From contig DKEX01000087.1 of the NCBI GenBank assembly GCA_002452295.1, forward strand, positions 4,500 through 18,517: a stretch of DNA of 14,018 nucleotides, in the 5' to 3' direction. The notes beneath the pieces were generated by a model. The model did no database searches and was not told where the DNA came from. It saw only the letters and a program-made list of their open reading frames with translations. This DNA is from Firmicutes bacterium UBA6811 (GTDB lineage: Bacteria > Bacillota > SHA-98 > UBA4971). Position numbers and translations under genes: made by a program. The first letter of the stretch is position 1, and the number at the start of each line of letters is the position of its first letter. Positions 1-7,920 of this stretch are shown here, one piece after another.

Positions 1-37
1 TCAGCGTTCACGGCGGCCGCCTGGTCAGGGACGCTGG

Positions 38-3019
38 GTGCCTCGCCTCGAAGATGTCAGCACACCACGGAAGGGTGACAGGCGCAGCGACATGGCAAAG
101 CGGGTTATGTGTGACGGGAAGCGGCCCGCCGCTCCGCGGATCGGGCTTCGTCGTTACGGAAGGGCATCGCGACCCGCACCGGGGCAAAGACCCTGGTGCA
201 TGGCTCTCGAGGCACCGGCGCTGCCAGCGATCCTCTTTGTGATCCTCACTGTAGCGTTTTCACATTCCGTCCTGGCCCAGACAGCGTCGTCCCCTGGGGA
301 CGGGCCTTCGGATGACTATGTGGTCTCCGCAGGCGATGTCCTTGACATAACCGTTTGGGGCTATGAGGACCTCCGGGCGACGGTCATAGTCAGGGAGGAC
401 GGCAAGATCTCTTTCACAAGCCTCATAGAGGAAGTGACCGCAGCCGGGCTGACCGTGCCCGGTCTCCAGGAGGTCCTCACCGAGAAGCTCTCGTATTACT
501 TGAAGAGCCCGAAGGTCACGGTATCCGTCAGGGAGGCCCGGCTCAGTCGCGTCAACGTCATCGGAAGCGTCCGTTCGCCGGGCATCTTCAGCTTTCGCGG
601 AAAGCCAGGCCTCATAGACGCGATAGCCGCCGCGGGCGGCGAGACCCCCGAAGCCGACCTGACGTGTGTCAGGATCACGCGCAAGGCAGGGTCCGCAGCG
701 AACCATGTTGGAGCGACCGGCCAGGGCGCGGCGCCTGGCCAGGGCCCCGCGATAGTGGACCTGCACATGGTCCTCGCGGGCACGGTGGACCCTTCGACAT
801 ACATCCTCTTTGATGGTGACACCGTCTTCATCCCGAAGGCGCTCGCGGTGAAAGTGATGGGTATGGTGCGCGAGCCGGGCACGTATTATCTCGAGCGCGG
901 GGCGAGGCTCATGGACGCCGTCGCCCGGGCCGGCGACGTCCTGCCACAGGGGGATTCCGGCAAGGTGTCGGTGTCGAGCGGGCAGGTGACGCGGCGAGTG
1001 AGCCTTGCCAGGGCCGTGCTCGCGCCGGATGGCGAGGATAATGTCCCCCTGAAGGACGGAGACATAATCCACGTGCCGGAGGCCCTCCGGACCATATCTG
1101 TCCTCGGGGAGGTCGCAAAGCCCGGCATATACCCGGTCGGGCCTGACACGCGGGTTTTCGATGCCATCGCGGCGGCGGGCGGCCCGGGGGTGAACGGCGA
1201 CACCAGTTGCGTTCAGGTCACAAGGGGCGCAGGCCAGGCCGCGCGCGTCTTTGAAGTGGATCTGGAAAGGTCGGGCAAGAACGCGTCGGCGGCCACGACC
1301 ACGACCGCAACCGCAACGAACCCCCCATCTCCGGTCCTTGACGGCACGTTCAGCCTCGAGCCGGGCGACGTGGTCTGTGTGCCCAGGGCCATCGAGGTGC
1401 AGGTGCTCGGGCAGGTGAGGTCGCCCGGCACATACCGGCTGCGCGCGCGAAGCCGCCTTGTTGACGCAATCGCGCGGGCCGGCGGCCCGGCCGAGTCCGC
1501 CGACACGGCGCGCGTGTCGCTCACCCGTGCATCGGGCGACGGCGCGGGCGTGAAGGCCCTCGACCTCGACGCTATCCTGAAGGGCGCAAGGCCCGCCGAC
1601 GATATCGTCCTGCAAGACCAGGACATCATCTCCGTCCCGGAGCTCATCCAGGAGGTCTCGGTGCTGGGCGAGGTGGCCCGCCCGGGCACGTACAGGATCC
1701 ACAGCGAGACGAGGGTCCTCGACGTGCTGGCCCTTGCGGGCGGGGTGAGGCCCGAGGGCGACGCGACGGGCACCGTCCTCACAAGCAGGAGCCCCTCGGG
1801 CGAGCTACGCCGCGTCATCGATCTGGATAGCCTGCAGGCCGCGGGCGGAGGCGAGCGCAACTACATCGTGCGAAATGGAGACGTTCTGTACGTGCCGAGG
1901 GCGATAGCCGTGATGGTGCTCGGCAGGGTCAGGGCGCCGGGGACATACACTCTACGCGCCGCAGCGAGGCTCATGGACGCCGTGTCGCGGGCAGGAGGAA
2001 TCGCCGAGGACGGCGACCCGACCGCAGCAACCATCACCCGCCAGGGCGAGGCGACACCCGTGGAGACGGTGGACATCCGGGCCGTGATGGCCGGCGCCAC
2101 CGACCGTAACGTCCCTCTTCAGGACGGGGACATCATCTTCGTTCCCGAGCTTGTGCGGGAGGTATCGGTGCTCGGCGAGGTCGCGCGGCCCGGCGTGTAC
2201 CCGATAAGGGAGGGGACCACCCTTCTCGAGGCGCTCGCCATGGCAGGCGGGGTCGCGCAGATGGGCGACGACAGCGCCATACGGCTCACCACGCGCGCAG
2301 CGGACGGCGCATCCCGGGTGTTCGAGATCAGCGTGGACCGGCCCTCCGGGGCTGGCGACGCATCCGCCTGCGCCCTGCGCGGGGGCGAGGTCGTCTACGT
2401 CCCCAGGGCCATCGCAGTGCAGGTCGTCGGCGAGGTCGGAAGGCCTGGCCTCTACCACCTGAAGGCCCGAAGCTGCATCTCCGATGCCATAGCTCTTGCC
2501 GGCGGCCTGACGGAGGACGCCGACGGGTCCTCGGTGACGCTGACCACGCGCACAAAGGCGGGGTCATCGTCACAGGTTGAAGGCAGGGTCTATCTCCTTG
2601 ACATAGACAGGATCCTCACTGGCGCTGATCCGGCGGCAAACCGGGTTCTACGAGACCAGGACACCATCTTTGTGCCGAAGGCCCAGCGCGAGGTGGTGGT
2701 GGTCGGCGAGGTGGAGAGGCCGGGAATCTACAAGCTCCGCCAGGGCGCAAGGCTTCTCGATGCCATAGCGCTTGCGGGCGGCCCGACGAAGCGCGCCGGG
2801 CTGGAGGCGGTAGGCGTATTCAGGAACGGGCAGGTGGCCGCGGGGGAGCAGGTGGTGCTCGGCCGGGATAACCTCTTCTTCACCGGCAAGGCCGAGGAGA
2901 ACCCGCCCGTCGTCGGAGGCGACATCGTATACGTGCCCGCCACCTCCAGGATCGAATGGGACAAGGTGTTCTCGTTCCTATCCGGCCTCAAGCTCATCAA
3001 GGACCTGTTCGCGCGCTAG
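38..3019 (+). CDS. SLBB-domain polysaccharide export protein with nine SLBB repeats
   Basis: Predicted periplasmic/outer-membrane polysaccharide conduit of the Wza/Poly_export class. With the GTG at 38 as residue 1, a hydrophobic signal segment lies at about 58-80 and ends in VLA-Q, a signal peptidase I type site with no lipobox Cys. A Poly_export domain spans about 91-170. Nine SLBB repeats begin near residues 171, 271, 352, 454, 540, 625, 709, 794 and 886; each has the form V-x-V-x-G-x-V-x-x-PG-x-Y, then a (D/E)A(I/L/V)xxAGG-like segment, and most are closed by a GD-x-(V/I)-x-VP motif. A Thr/Ala-rich linker sits at 416-430 and a short amphipathic C-terminal helix at about 970-992. The usual Wza has far fewer SLBB domains. 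The start is uncertain: the frame is open to the left edge and no clear ribosome binding site is seen. ATG at 92, 107 or 200 would also keep the signal peptide. The stop is 17 bp before the Wzz gene, so an operon is likely. Confidence 0.9.
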   Translation: MPRLEDVSTPRKGDRRSDMAKRVMCDGKRPAAPRIGLRRYGRASRPAPGQRPWCMALEAPALPAILFVILTVAFSHSVLAQTASSPGDGPSDDYVVSAGDVLDITVWGYEDLRATVIVREDGKISFTSLIEEVTAAGLTVPGLQEVLTEKLSYYLKSPKVTVSVREARLSRVNVIGSVRSPGIFSFRGKPGLIDAIAAAGGETPEADLTCVRITRKAGSAANHVGATGQGAAPGQGPAIVDLHMVLAGTVDPSTYILFDGDTVFIPKALAVKVMGMVREPGTYYLERGARLMDAVARAGDVLPQGDSGKVSVSSGQVTRRVSLARAVLAPDGEDNVPLKDGDIIHVPEALRTISVLGEVAKPGIYPVGPDTRVFDAIAAAGGPGVNGDTSCVQVTRGAGQAARVFEVDLERSGKNASAATTTTATATNPPSPVLDGTFSLEPGDVVCVPRAIEVQVLGQVRSPGTYRLRARSRLVDAIARAGGPAESADTARVSLTRASGDGAGVKALDLDAILKGARPADDIVLQDQDIISVPELIQEVSVLGEVARPGTYRIHSETRVLDVLALAGGVRPEGDATGTVLTSRSPSGELRRVIDLDSLQAAGGGERNYIVRNGDVLYVPRAIAVMVLGRVRAPGTYTLRAAARLMDAVSRAGGIAEDGDPTAATITRQGEATPVETVDIRAVMAGATDRNVPLQDGDIIFVPELVREVSVLGEVARPGVYPIREGTTLLEALAMAGGVAQMGDDSAIRLTTRAADGASRVFEISVDRPSGAGDASACALRGGEVVYVPRAIAVQVVGEVGRPGLYHLKARSCISDAIALAGGLTEDADGSSVTLTTRTKAGSSSQVEGRVYLLDIDRILTGADPAANRVLRDQDTIFVPKAQREVVVVGEVERPGIYKLRQGARLLDAIALAGGPTKRAGLEAVGVFRNGQVAAGEQVVLGRDNLFFTGKAEENPPVVGGDIVYVPATSRIEWDKVFSFLSGLKLIKDLFAR

Positions 3020-3036
3020 CCCGGCTTTAAGGAGAG

Positions 3037-4506
3037 ATGACGACCCTCATGGACCAGCTTGAGCAGGAAGTGGATCTGCTGGAATACCTGCGGGTGCTCG
3101 CCCGGAGGAAATGGCTTGTCTTCCTGTTCGTCGTCACGAGCGTTGTGACGGCGTACGCGGTGAGCTCCAGGATGACCAGGATATATCAGGCGACGTCAAC
3201 GATCATGATCAGGACGGACAACACCATGGGCGCCATGCCGTTTGTCGAGGAGATGATGAACGTCTCCAGGAACGACATCAGGAACTACATGGAGTTCCTG
3301 AAGAGCCGAACCGTCGTGGAGTCGGCCTTGGCCCGTCTAGGCTGGTATGATCGCCTTTCATCTGAAGACGTGGGCCTGTGGCAGGAGAGCCTCTCCATCC
3401 AGCAGGTCCAGGGAACAGATGTGGCAAGGCTCTCTGTGGAATCGGATGACCCTCGGAAGGCCGCCGCCTTTCTCAACACGCTTGTCGAAGTCTTCAAGGA
3501 ACACAGCCAGCGCATGAACCAAGAGTCGGCCCGCGCTGCAAGAGAGTTCATAGCGCAGCAGCTCGCGATCTCCGAGGGATCGCTGAAGCGGGCCGAGGAT
3601 GCCCTGCTTCAGTACAAGAAGTCCAGCCACATCATCGAGCCCTCGGCCGAAACGAAGGCCCAGATAGAGCGGATCGCGCAGATCGAAAAGGACCTGGCCC
3701 AGGTGGAGGTGGGGATCGGCGCCGCGAAAGCCGAGACACAGGAGATCGAGCGCAGCCTGCGGTCGGCCGACCCGACCCTCGTGACCTCGACGACCCTGGT
3801 GGATAACCCGCTGGTGCAGCAGTATAGGCTCCGGCTGTCGGATCTCGAGACCGAGCTTGCCGGGGCACGGGAGCGCTACACCGACAACCACCCGGCGGTC
3901 GCCAGCCTCAAGGCGCAGATCGCGGAGGTCACGACGAAGCTGGGCCAGGAAGTCGAGAGGGTCGTGGGGTCGGAGACGAGGTCGCCGAACCCGGTTCACC
4001 AGGAGCTTCGCACTCGGCTCATTGAGAACGAGTCCCTCATCGTGGGGCTGGAGGCAAAGCAGGCCTCGCTCCACGAGATGCTTCACGACGCCGAGGCGAA
4101 GCTGGCCACGATCCCCGAGAAGGAGATGGACGTGGCGCGTCTTGTGAGAGACCAGCGCGTGGACGAGGAGATCTACGTGATGCTCCGCACGAAGTTCGAG
4201 GAGATGCGGATCACTGAGGCAATGAAGGTCTCTGACGTCTATGTGGTAGACAGGGCCACCGTGCCGCAGGTGCCGGTCAGGCCGAGAAAACTCCTGAATA
4301 CCGCCATCGCGGCGTTTCTGGGGCTCTTCGTGGCGGTCGGCGCGGCGTTTCTCATGGAGTATATGGACACATCGCTCAAGACGCAAGAGGAAGTCGAGCG
4401 GCTTCTGGAGCTGCCTGTGCTCGGCGTCGTGCCCGACATCGGGAGGTTCCGGCGCAAGCGTTCCAGGCGTAAACGCTCACAGCGTGCCGAGCCCGCAGCG
4501 CTCTAG
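3037..4506 (+). CDS. Wzz/CapA-type polysaccharide co-polymerase and kinase activator
   Basis: Inner-membrane chain-length regulator of 489 aa. It has an N-terminal Wzz domain (EVDLLEYLRVLARRKW at 11-26), TM1 at about 26-43, a long periplasmic coiled-coil region at about 150-390 with the family's Y-x-DNHPAV signature at 281-288, a Pro-rich VPQVPVRPRK segment at 409-418, and TM2 at about 419-440. After TM2 a cytoplasmic tail of about 48 residues carries the T-x-EEVE-x-LLELPVLGVVP linker, typical of proteins that bind and activate a BY-kinase, and then a very basic Arg/Lys stretch. An AAGGAG box (3029-3034) lies only 2 nt before the ATG; the in-frame ATG at 3049 is the alternative, with a 14-nt gap. 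It follows the SLBB gene by 17 bp and precedes the kinase by 118 bp, the usual activator-kinase order. Confidence 0.93.
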   Translation: MTTLMDQLEQEVDLLEYLRVLARRKWLVFLFVVTSVVTAYAVSSRMTRIYQATSTIMIRTDNTMGAMPFVEEMMNVSRNDIRNYMEFLKSRTVVESALARLGWYDRLSSEDVGLWQESLSIQQVQGTDVARLSVESDDPRKAAAFLNTLVEVFKEHSQRMNQESARAAREFIAQQLAISEGSLKRAEDALLQYKKSSHIIEPSAETKAQIERIAQIEKDLAQVEVGIGAAKAETQEIERSLRSADPTLVTSTTLVDNPLVQQYRLRLSDLETELAGARERYTDNHPAVASLKAQIAEVTTKLGQEVERVVGSETRSPNPVHQELRTRLIENESLIVGLEAKQASLHEMLHDAEAKLATIPEKEMDVARLVRDQRVDEEIYVMLRTKFEEMRITEAMKVSDVYVVDRATVPQVPVRPRKLLNTAIAAFLGLFVAVGAAFLMEYMDTSLKTQEEVERLLELPVLGVVPDIGRFRRKRSRRKRSQRAEPAAL

Positions 4507-4607
4507 CGTAACACCCTCGGCCCGAGGCTCTGCCGTTCGGGCGCGTGCCGGCCCGTTCGAAACCCTGGCTCTGCTGAATGTGCCGCTGCCACGGCGGCCA
4601 ACGTGAG

Positions 4608-4613
4608 AGGAGG
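4608..4613 (+). promoter_or_regulatory. Ribosome binding site supporting the TTG start of the kinase
   Basis: A perfect AGGAGG lies 11 nt before the TTG at 4625. No in-frame ATG occurs before the Walker A region, so a non-ATG start is required. The 118-bp gap before the kinase also holds a small GC-rich hairpin (CCTCG / CGAGG, about 4514-4526) of unknown role. Confidence 0.55.
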
Positions 4614-4624
4614 GCTCCAGGAAC

Positions 4625-5389
4625 TTGCCACATTTGAGGAACCGCAACTCGGGCACTCTGATCGTACATCACGATCCGAGGTCCCCGGCATCGGAGGCCT
4701 TTCGCACGCTTCGAACCAACCTGGAGTTCGTGTCACCTGACAGGCCAGTGCGTTCGCTCCTGGTGACCAGCCCCGGGCCGTCGGAGGGCAAGAGCACCGT
4801 CGCGGCCAATCTCGCGATATCTCTCGCCCAGGCCGGCAAACAGGTGGTCCTGGTCGATGCCGACATGCGCAAGCCGGTGCAGCACGATGTCTTCTCGCTT
4901 CCGAACGGAACGGGGCTCACGACAGCCCTCGTCAGGGGGATCATGCCTGACATCTTGCAGGAGACTCCCGTGCCGGGTCTACGGGTCATCACCAGCGGCC
5001 CGATTCCGCCCAACCCTGCAGAGCTTCTGGGGTCGAGCATGATGGGCGCGCTCGCCGGAACGCTCGCCTCGGAGGCGGACTTCGTGATATACGACGTGCC
5101 CCCGGTGGTTGCCGTGACCGACGCGCTTGTCCTCGCGCCCAGGCTCGATGGGGTGCTCCTCACGATCAGGCTGGGGGTGACGTCGAGGGATGCGGCGAGA
5201 AGGGCGAAGCAACTGCTCGCGGGTTCACGGTGCCACCTTCTCGGGGTCGTGCTGAACCACGTGAAACCCGGGCGAGGGTATGGCTATTACTACTACTATT
5301 ACTACTACTACGGGAGCAACTCCGCCGAGGAGCTGTCTTTCGAGGAGGCTGCCGCCGCAGTCAAAAGCAAGGCGACCAGCGGCACGTGA
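4625..5389 (+). CDS. CpsD/CapB-family autophosphorylating tyrosine kinase (BY-kinase)
   Basis: Cytoplasmic bacterial tyrosine kinase of 254 aa, close to the usual CpsD/CapB/YwqD length. Visible motifs are the oligomerisation segment EAFRTLRTNLEF (24-35), Walker A GPSEGKST (51-58), Walker A' VVLVDADMRKP (74-84) and Walker B FVIYDVPP (153-160). The C-terminal tyrosine cluster is at 219-229: Y-G followed by nine consecutive Tyr. In this family the cluster is the autophosphorylation site. A homopolymeric tail is unusual, because these clusters normally alternate Tyr with other residues. It starts with TTG. Its TGA overlaps the ATG of the phosphatase gene, which gives translational coupling. The preceding Wzz protein is the expected transmembrane activator and the following PHP protein the expected phosphatase. 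Confidence 0.95.
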   Translation: MPHLRNRNSGTLIVHHDPRSPASEAFRTLRTNLEFVSPDRPVRSLLVTSPGPSEGKSTVAANLAISLAQAGKQVVLVDADMRKPVQHDVFSLPNGTGLTTALVRGIMPDILQETPVPGLRVITSGPIPPNPAELLGSSMMGALAGTLASEADFVIYDVPPVVAVTDALVLAPRLDGVLLTIRLGVTSRDAARRAKQLLAGSRCHLLGVVLNHVKPGRGYGYYYYYYYYYGSNSAEELSFEEAAAAVKSKATSGT

Positions 5390-6222
5390 TGATGATGATG
5401 CGGAGGCCCGAGGGTGCGGTCGACATCCACACACATATCCTTCCTGGAATGGACGACGGCGCCGAAGACCTGGGCGAATCTGTCGCTATGGGAAGGCTCG
5501 CCGCCGAGCACGGCACCGCGATCATGGTCGCAACGCCACACATGGATTTCGCCGGTGCGAAGAGAGGCGCATGCGCAGAAGGCGCCCGAAAGGCCGATCT
5601 CGTCCGCCGTAATACCGGCATCCTGGCAACCGCGCTGGCTGCCTCCGGCCTGCCGGTCGAGGTCCTGCCGGGAATGGAGATCGCCATAGACCCTGACCTG
5701 TTATCCATCATCGAAGCCGGTGAGGCGGTGACGATCGCGGACTCCGGAAAGTACGTGCTGGTCGAGCTGCCGTTCGGGCAGCTCCCGGGGTACACCGAGA
5801 AGGTGATGTTCGATCTCTCGAGCGCAGGCTACGTCCCTGTGATCGCCCACCCCGAAAGAAACGCCGAGATCGCGAACGACCCCAATCGCATGTTCTCTCT
5901 GGTGAGAGCGGGAGCGATCGGACAACTCGACGCCGGGAGCCTCGCCGGCGAACTCGGGAGAGCGACGCGGCGCGCCGCCGAGGCCCTGCTTCGCCACGGG
6001 CTTGCCCATGTCATCGCAAGCGACGGGCACTCGCCGTCGTTCAGGCCCTGCAGGCTCGACCGCGCGTTTGCGGCCGCGGCCAGGCTGGTGGGAGACTCGT
6101 CCGCTCTGTGCGCTGTCAGGGACCTCCCGCGCGCGATCGTTCGCGGGGAGGCCGTCAGACTGGAGGATCCCGAAAAGTACGCCCCGAGGCGATGGTTTCT
6201 CTTCGGCAGGATGGCCATCTAG
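5389..6222 (+). CDS. CpsB/CapC-family PHP-fold tyrosine-protein phosphatase
   Basis: Manganese-dependent protein-tyrosine phosphatase (CpsB/CapC/YwqE family) that removes phosphate from the kinase tail. With the ATG at 5389 it is 277 aa. Metal-site motifs in order are DIHTHILPGMDDG (12-24), TPH (49-51), GMEI (95-98), ELPF (126-129), AHPER (153-157) and SDGH (211-214). The start lies in four consecutive in-frame ATG codons (5389-5400). The first shares a base with the kinase TGA, and a GTG at 5386 is also in frame. The exact initiator cannot be told, but any choice changes the protein by only a few residues. The gene ends 23 bp before the Wzi gene. Confidence 0.95.
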   Translation: MMMMRRPEGAVDIHTHILPGMDDGAEDLGESVAMGRLAAEHGTAIMVATPHMDFAGAKRGACAEGARKADLVRRNTGILATALAASGLPVEVLPGMEIAIDPDLLSIIEAGEAVTIADSGKYVLVELPFGQLPGYTEKVMFDLSSAGYVPVIAHPERNAEIANDPNRMFSLVRAGAIGQLDAGSLAGELGRATRRAAEALLRHGLAHVIASDGHSPSFRPCRLDRAFAAAARLVGDSSALCAVRDLPRAIVRGEAVRLEDPEKYAPRRWFLFGRMAI

Positions 6223-6225
6223 CCC

Positions 6226-6235
6226 GGGGAGGAGG
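6226..6235 (+). promoter_or_regulatory. Ribosome binding site for the Wzi-like gene
   Basis: GGGGAGGAGG lies 10 nt before the ATG at 6246, and a second CGGAGG (6240-6245) directly abuts the ATG. This fixes the start at 6246; the same frame stays open upstream into the phosphatase gene. Confidence 0.6.
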
Positions 6236-6245
6236 CAACCGGAGG

Positions 6246-7559
6246 ATGAACACCACTCAAGGGCAAAACGACGCTGGCGGGACGCTCGAGCGCACGAAAC
6301 GGCTCACGCCTCGCGCGATGGGCGGCGCGTTACGCCGCCGGACTGCCGTGGCGGCAGGAGCTTTCGTCATTGCGGCTTCTCTCGCGGCGGCGGCCCTGCA
6401 GCAGAGCGCCATCGCAGCCGGGCCGTCCGTTCAGGAGGCATCGGTGGGAGGCGGGCTCGCGCGCGACCCGGCGACCGGCGGGCTGTGCCTGTCTCTCGGC
6501 TCGGCTTGCATCACCGTCGCCCCCGTGCCTGTGCTGGATGGATGGATCCCGGGTGCCAGCATCACAGTGGGACGCCAGGCTCTCAAGTGGGGTCCGGGTG
6601 TCTCCGGCTCTCTCTTGCTCTCCGGCTGCGCGCCCCTCGACGGGATCGCTCTCGCGGTGGAGCCAGGAAGGCTCCGGTACGTTCAGGTGGCGGCCGCAAG
6701 GGACGTGGCGCGCGGCAGGTGGCTACTCGCCCACCGTATCGAGGGGAGGGCGGCCCCCGGCATGTTGGTGGGCATATCTGAAGCGGTTGCGGTTTCAGGC
6801 GGCTTCCGCCTCCGGCCGTTCTACCTGATGCCCGGGTGCCCGTACTTTCTCGCTCAGCACCTGAACATGCAGGACGATAGATCCCAGGACTGGTGGTCGA
6901 ACGTGCTCGCAGCAGTTGACGCGAGTGTGGCCCTGTCGAATCACGTCACAGTGTACGGCGAGTTCCTGGCCGACGATTTCCCGTGGGCCGCAAGCACGCG
7001 CGGCCGTGTTCCTTACATGATCGGAGCGCTCGCGGGCATCCGGTTCGACGAGCCACCCGGTCTAGAGCCGTACCGCGCGGTTGTCGAGTACGTCAGGATC
7101 AACAACTACGTATACTCCCACAAGAACCCGGATAACACGTACGTGGTCTCGGGCGGCACGCTCATCGGGCATCCCCTCGGTCCTGACGCAGACGCCCTGT
7201 ACCTGTTCGTCGCGCGCCCGCTCAACGGAGGCCTGTTTGGGGGCCTCTGCTGCAGTATGGAGGTGACGGGGCGGCTTGGGTACGAACGGCACGGCGAGGG
7301 CAGGCCCGGTCACCCCTGGGACCCGTCGGAAGGTGTCAGCCACGAGTTCCTCTCCGGGGTGGTCGAGACCCGGAAGATTCTCGGAGTCACGCTCGAGGCA
7401 GTTATCGGGCCGGGCGTTCAGGCAGCGCCCGGGTCCGCCCGCACCACGCTCAGGCTTGCCACCGTGCTCGAGGACATCGACAACGCCGGCCACGTGGCTT
7501 CGGCAAAGGCGCTCGAAGCAGGCATTCGCCTCTCGCTTCGACTGGCCTGGGCCCGGTGA
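6246..7559 (+). CDS. Wzi-family outer-membrane capsule assembly protein
   Basis: Predicted outer-membrane beta-barrel of 437 aa that anchors or organises polysaccharide at the cell surface. The N-terminus has an Arg-rich n-region (30-32), a hydrophobic core at about 34-51 and a cleavage site near AIA-AG, so it is a secreted protein. The family-like motif VGRQ-x-LKWGPG followed by SLLLS lies at about 108-126. Further Wzi-like segments are the PFYLMPGCPYFLAQH region near 191, V-x-VYGEFLADDF near 235, and an NNYVYSHKNPDNTYV stretch followed by GHPLGPDAD. The overall pattern is short alternating strands. The family call rests on recognised motifs, not on a search. Its place right after the phosphatase makes it the last gene of the tight operon. 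Wzi in an otherwise Gram-positive-type kinase/phosphatase cluster implies an outer membrane. Confidence 0.8.
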   Translation: MNTTQGQNDAGGTLERTKRLTPRAMGGALRRRTAVAAGAFVIAASLAAAALQQSAIAAGPSVQEASVGGGLARDPATGGLCLSLGSACITVAPVPVLDGWIPGASITVGRQALKWGPGVSGSLLLSGCAPLDGIALAVEPGRLRYVQVAAARDVARGRWLLAHRIEGRAAPGMLVGISEAVAVSGGFRLRPFYLMPGCPYFLAQHLNMQDDRSQDWWSNVLAAVDASVALSNHVTVYGEFLADDFPWAASTRGRVPYMIGALAGIRFDEPPGLEPYRAVVEYVRINNYVYSHKNPDNTYVVSGGTLIGHPLGPDADALYLFVARPLNGGLFGGLCCSMEVTGRLGYERHGEGRPGHPWDPSEGVSHEFLSGVVETRKILGVTLEAVIGPGVQAAPGSARTTLRLATVLEDIDNAGHVASAKALEAGIRLSLRLAWAR

Positions 7560-7644
7560 CTATTATGAGAACGCATCCGCCATCGTTGCTCGGAGTTGCT
7601 CTGCGCGGCCGCGCCCCGGGCGCTATGGGATACCCGCACTGCGG

Positions 7645-7670
7645 GAACATCGCGTATGTGCGATGATTCC
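7645..7670 (+). repeat. Palindromic repeat, copy 1 of 3
   Basis: Imperfect palindrome with arms CATCGC (7648-7653) and GCGATG (7660-7665), flanked by GGGA and TTCC, which extend the pairing. The right arm starts exactly 95 bp before the right arm of copy 2. Confidence 0.6.
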
Positions 7671-7734
7671 ACACAAGACGGTGCTGGCTCTCTTTGTTGT
7701 CGTTTCGCGGTGTCGGTGCCACCAGCATGGAATA

Positions 7735-7768
7735 TCTGGGATTATCGCGCACATGCGATAATCCCAGA
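7735..7768 (+). repeat. Palindromic repeat, copy 2 of 3: perfect 14-bp inverted repeat
   Basis: TCTGGGATTATCGC (7735-7748), a 6-nt loop GCACAT, then the exact complement GCGATAATCCCAGA (7755-7768). This is the best copy of the family. It could be an operator for a dimeric regulator or an RNA hairpin. The nearest T-run is about 20 bp beyond the stem, so it is not a standard terminator. Confidence 0.7.
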
Positions 7769-7834
7769 GAGTGGATGCTAGCCTGGTTTTTCACCATGTT
7801 CTCCTGCAACGTACAGCTAGCAGGGAAGTCCTCA

Positions 7835-7860
7835 CGATATAGCGCATTTGCGATAATGCT
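7835..7860 (+). repeat. Palindromic repeat, copy 3 of 3
   Basis: The right arm GCGATAAT (7850-7857) is identical to copy 2 and starts exactly 95 bp after it. The left arm (GATATAGCGC region) is degenerate. It ends about 60 bp before the start of the next gene, a position that would suit an operator. Confidence 0.55.
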
Positions 7861-7906
7861 GCCGGAAGAATGCATGACGGTGGCGCCAGTCGAGGGCAGC
7901 CACCAC

Positions 7907-7913
7907 AGGGGGG
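7907..7913 (+). promoter_or_regulatory. Ribosome binding site supporting a TTG start
   Basis: AGGGGGG lies 7 nt before TTG at 7921. The other candidates, ATG 7870 and ATG 7942, have only GGAAG and GAGG boxes nearly touching the start codon. TTG 7921 is therefore preferred. Confidence 0.5.
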
Positions 7914-7920
7914 TCGGTTC

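Larger units (their letters stand above)
7560..7920 (+). other. Gene-free spacer with three phased palindromes
   Basis: No credible coding sequence is seen in these 361 bp. The spacer contains the 13-bp palindrome CCCGCACTGCGGG (7633-7645), three related palindromes at 95-bp steps (listed separately), and the ribosome binding site of the next gene. None of the hairpins is followed by a T-tract, so an intrinsic terminator is not supported. The spacer is more A+T-rich around the palindromes than the flanking genes. Confidence 0.6.

Noticed and set aside
260..1702. 480-codon open frame on the - strand opposite the SLBB gene
   Set aside because: It is a shadow frame in G+C-rich coding DNA. Its composition is Arg/His/Asp-rich with no domain, while the + strand encodes clear SLBB repeats.
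3358..4386. 342-codon open frame on the - strand opposite the first Wzz gene
   Set aside because: No recognisable motifs and His/Arg/Leu-rich shadow composition; the + strand gene is certain.
4550..4575. tRNA-like T-arm (GTTCGAAAC) upstream of the kinase
   Set aside because: No acceptor, D-arm or anticodon arm could be found around it.
5230..5388. Upstream extension of the phosphatase frame, including a poly-Leu stretch
   Set aside because: It is the kinase gene read in another frame; the Tyr tract reads as Leu. The phosphatase family starts just before DIHTHILPG.
7735..7768. Rho-independent terminator
   Set aside because: The stem is strong but no T-tract follows directly, and its two relatives at 95-bp spacing point to a repeated element or operator instead.
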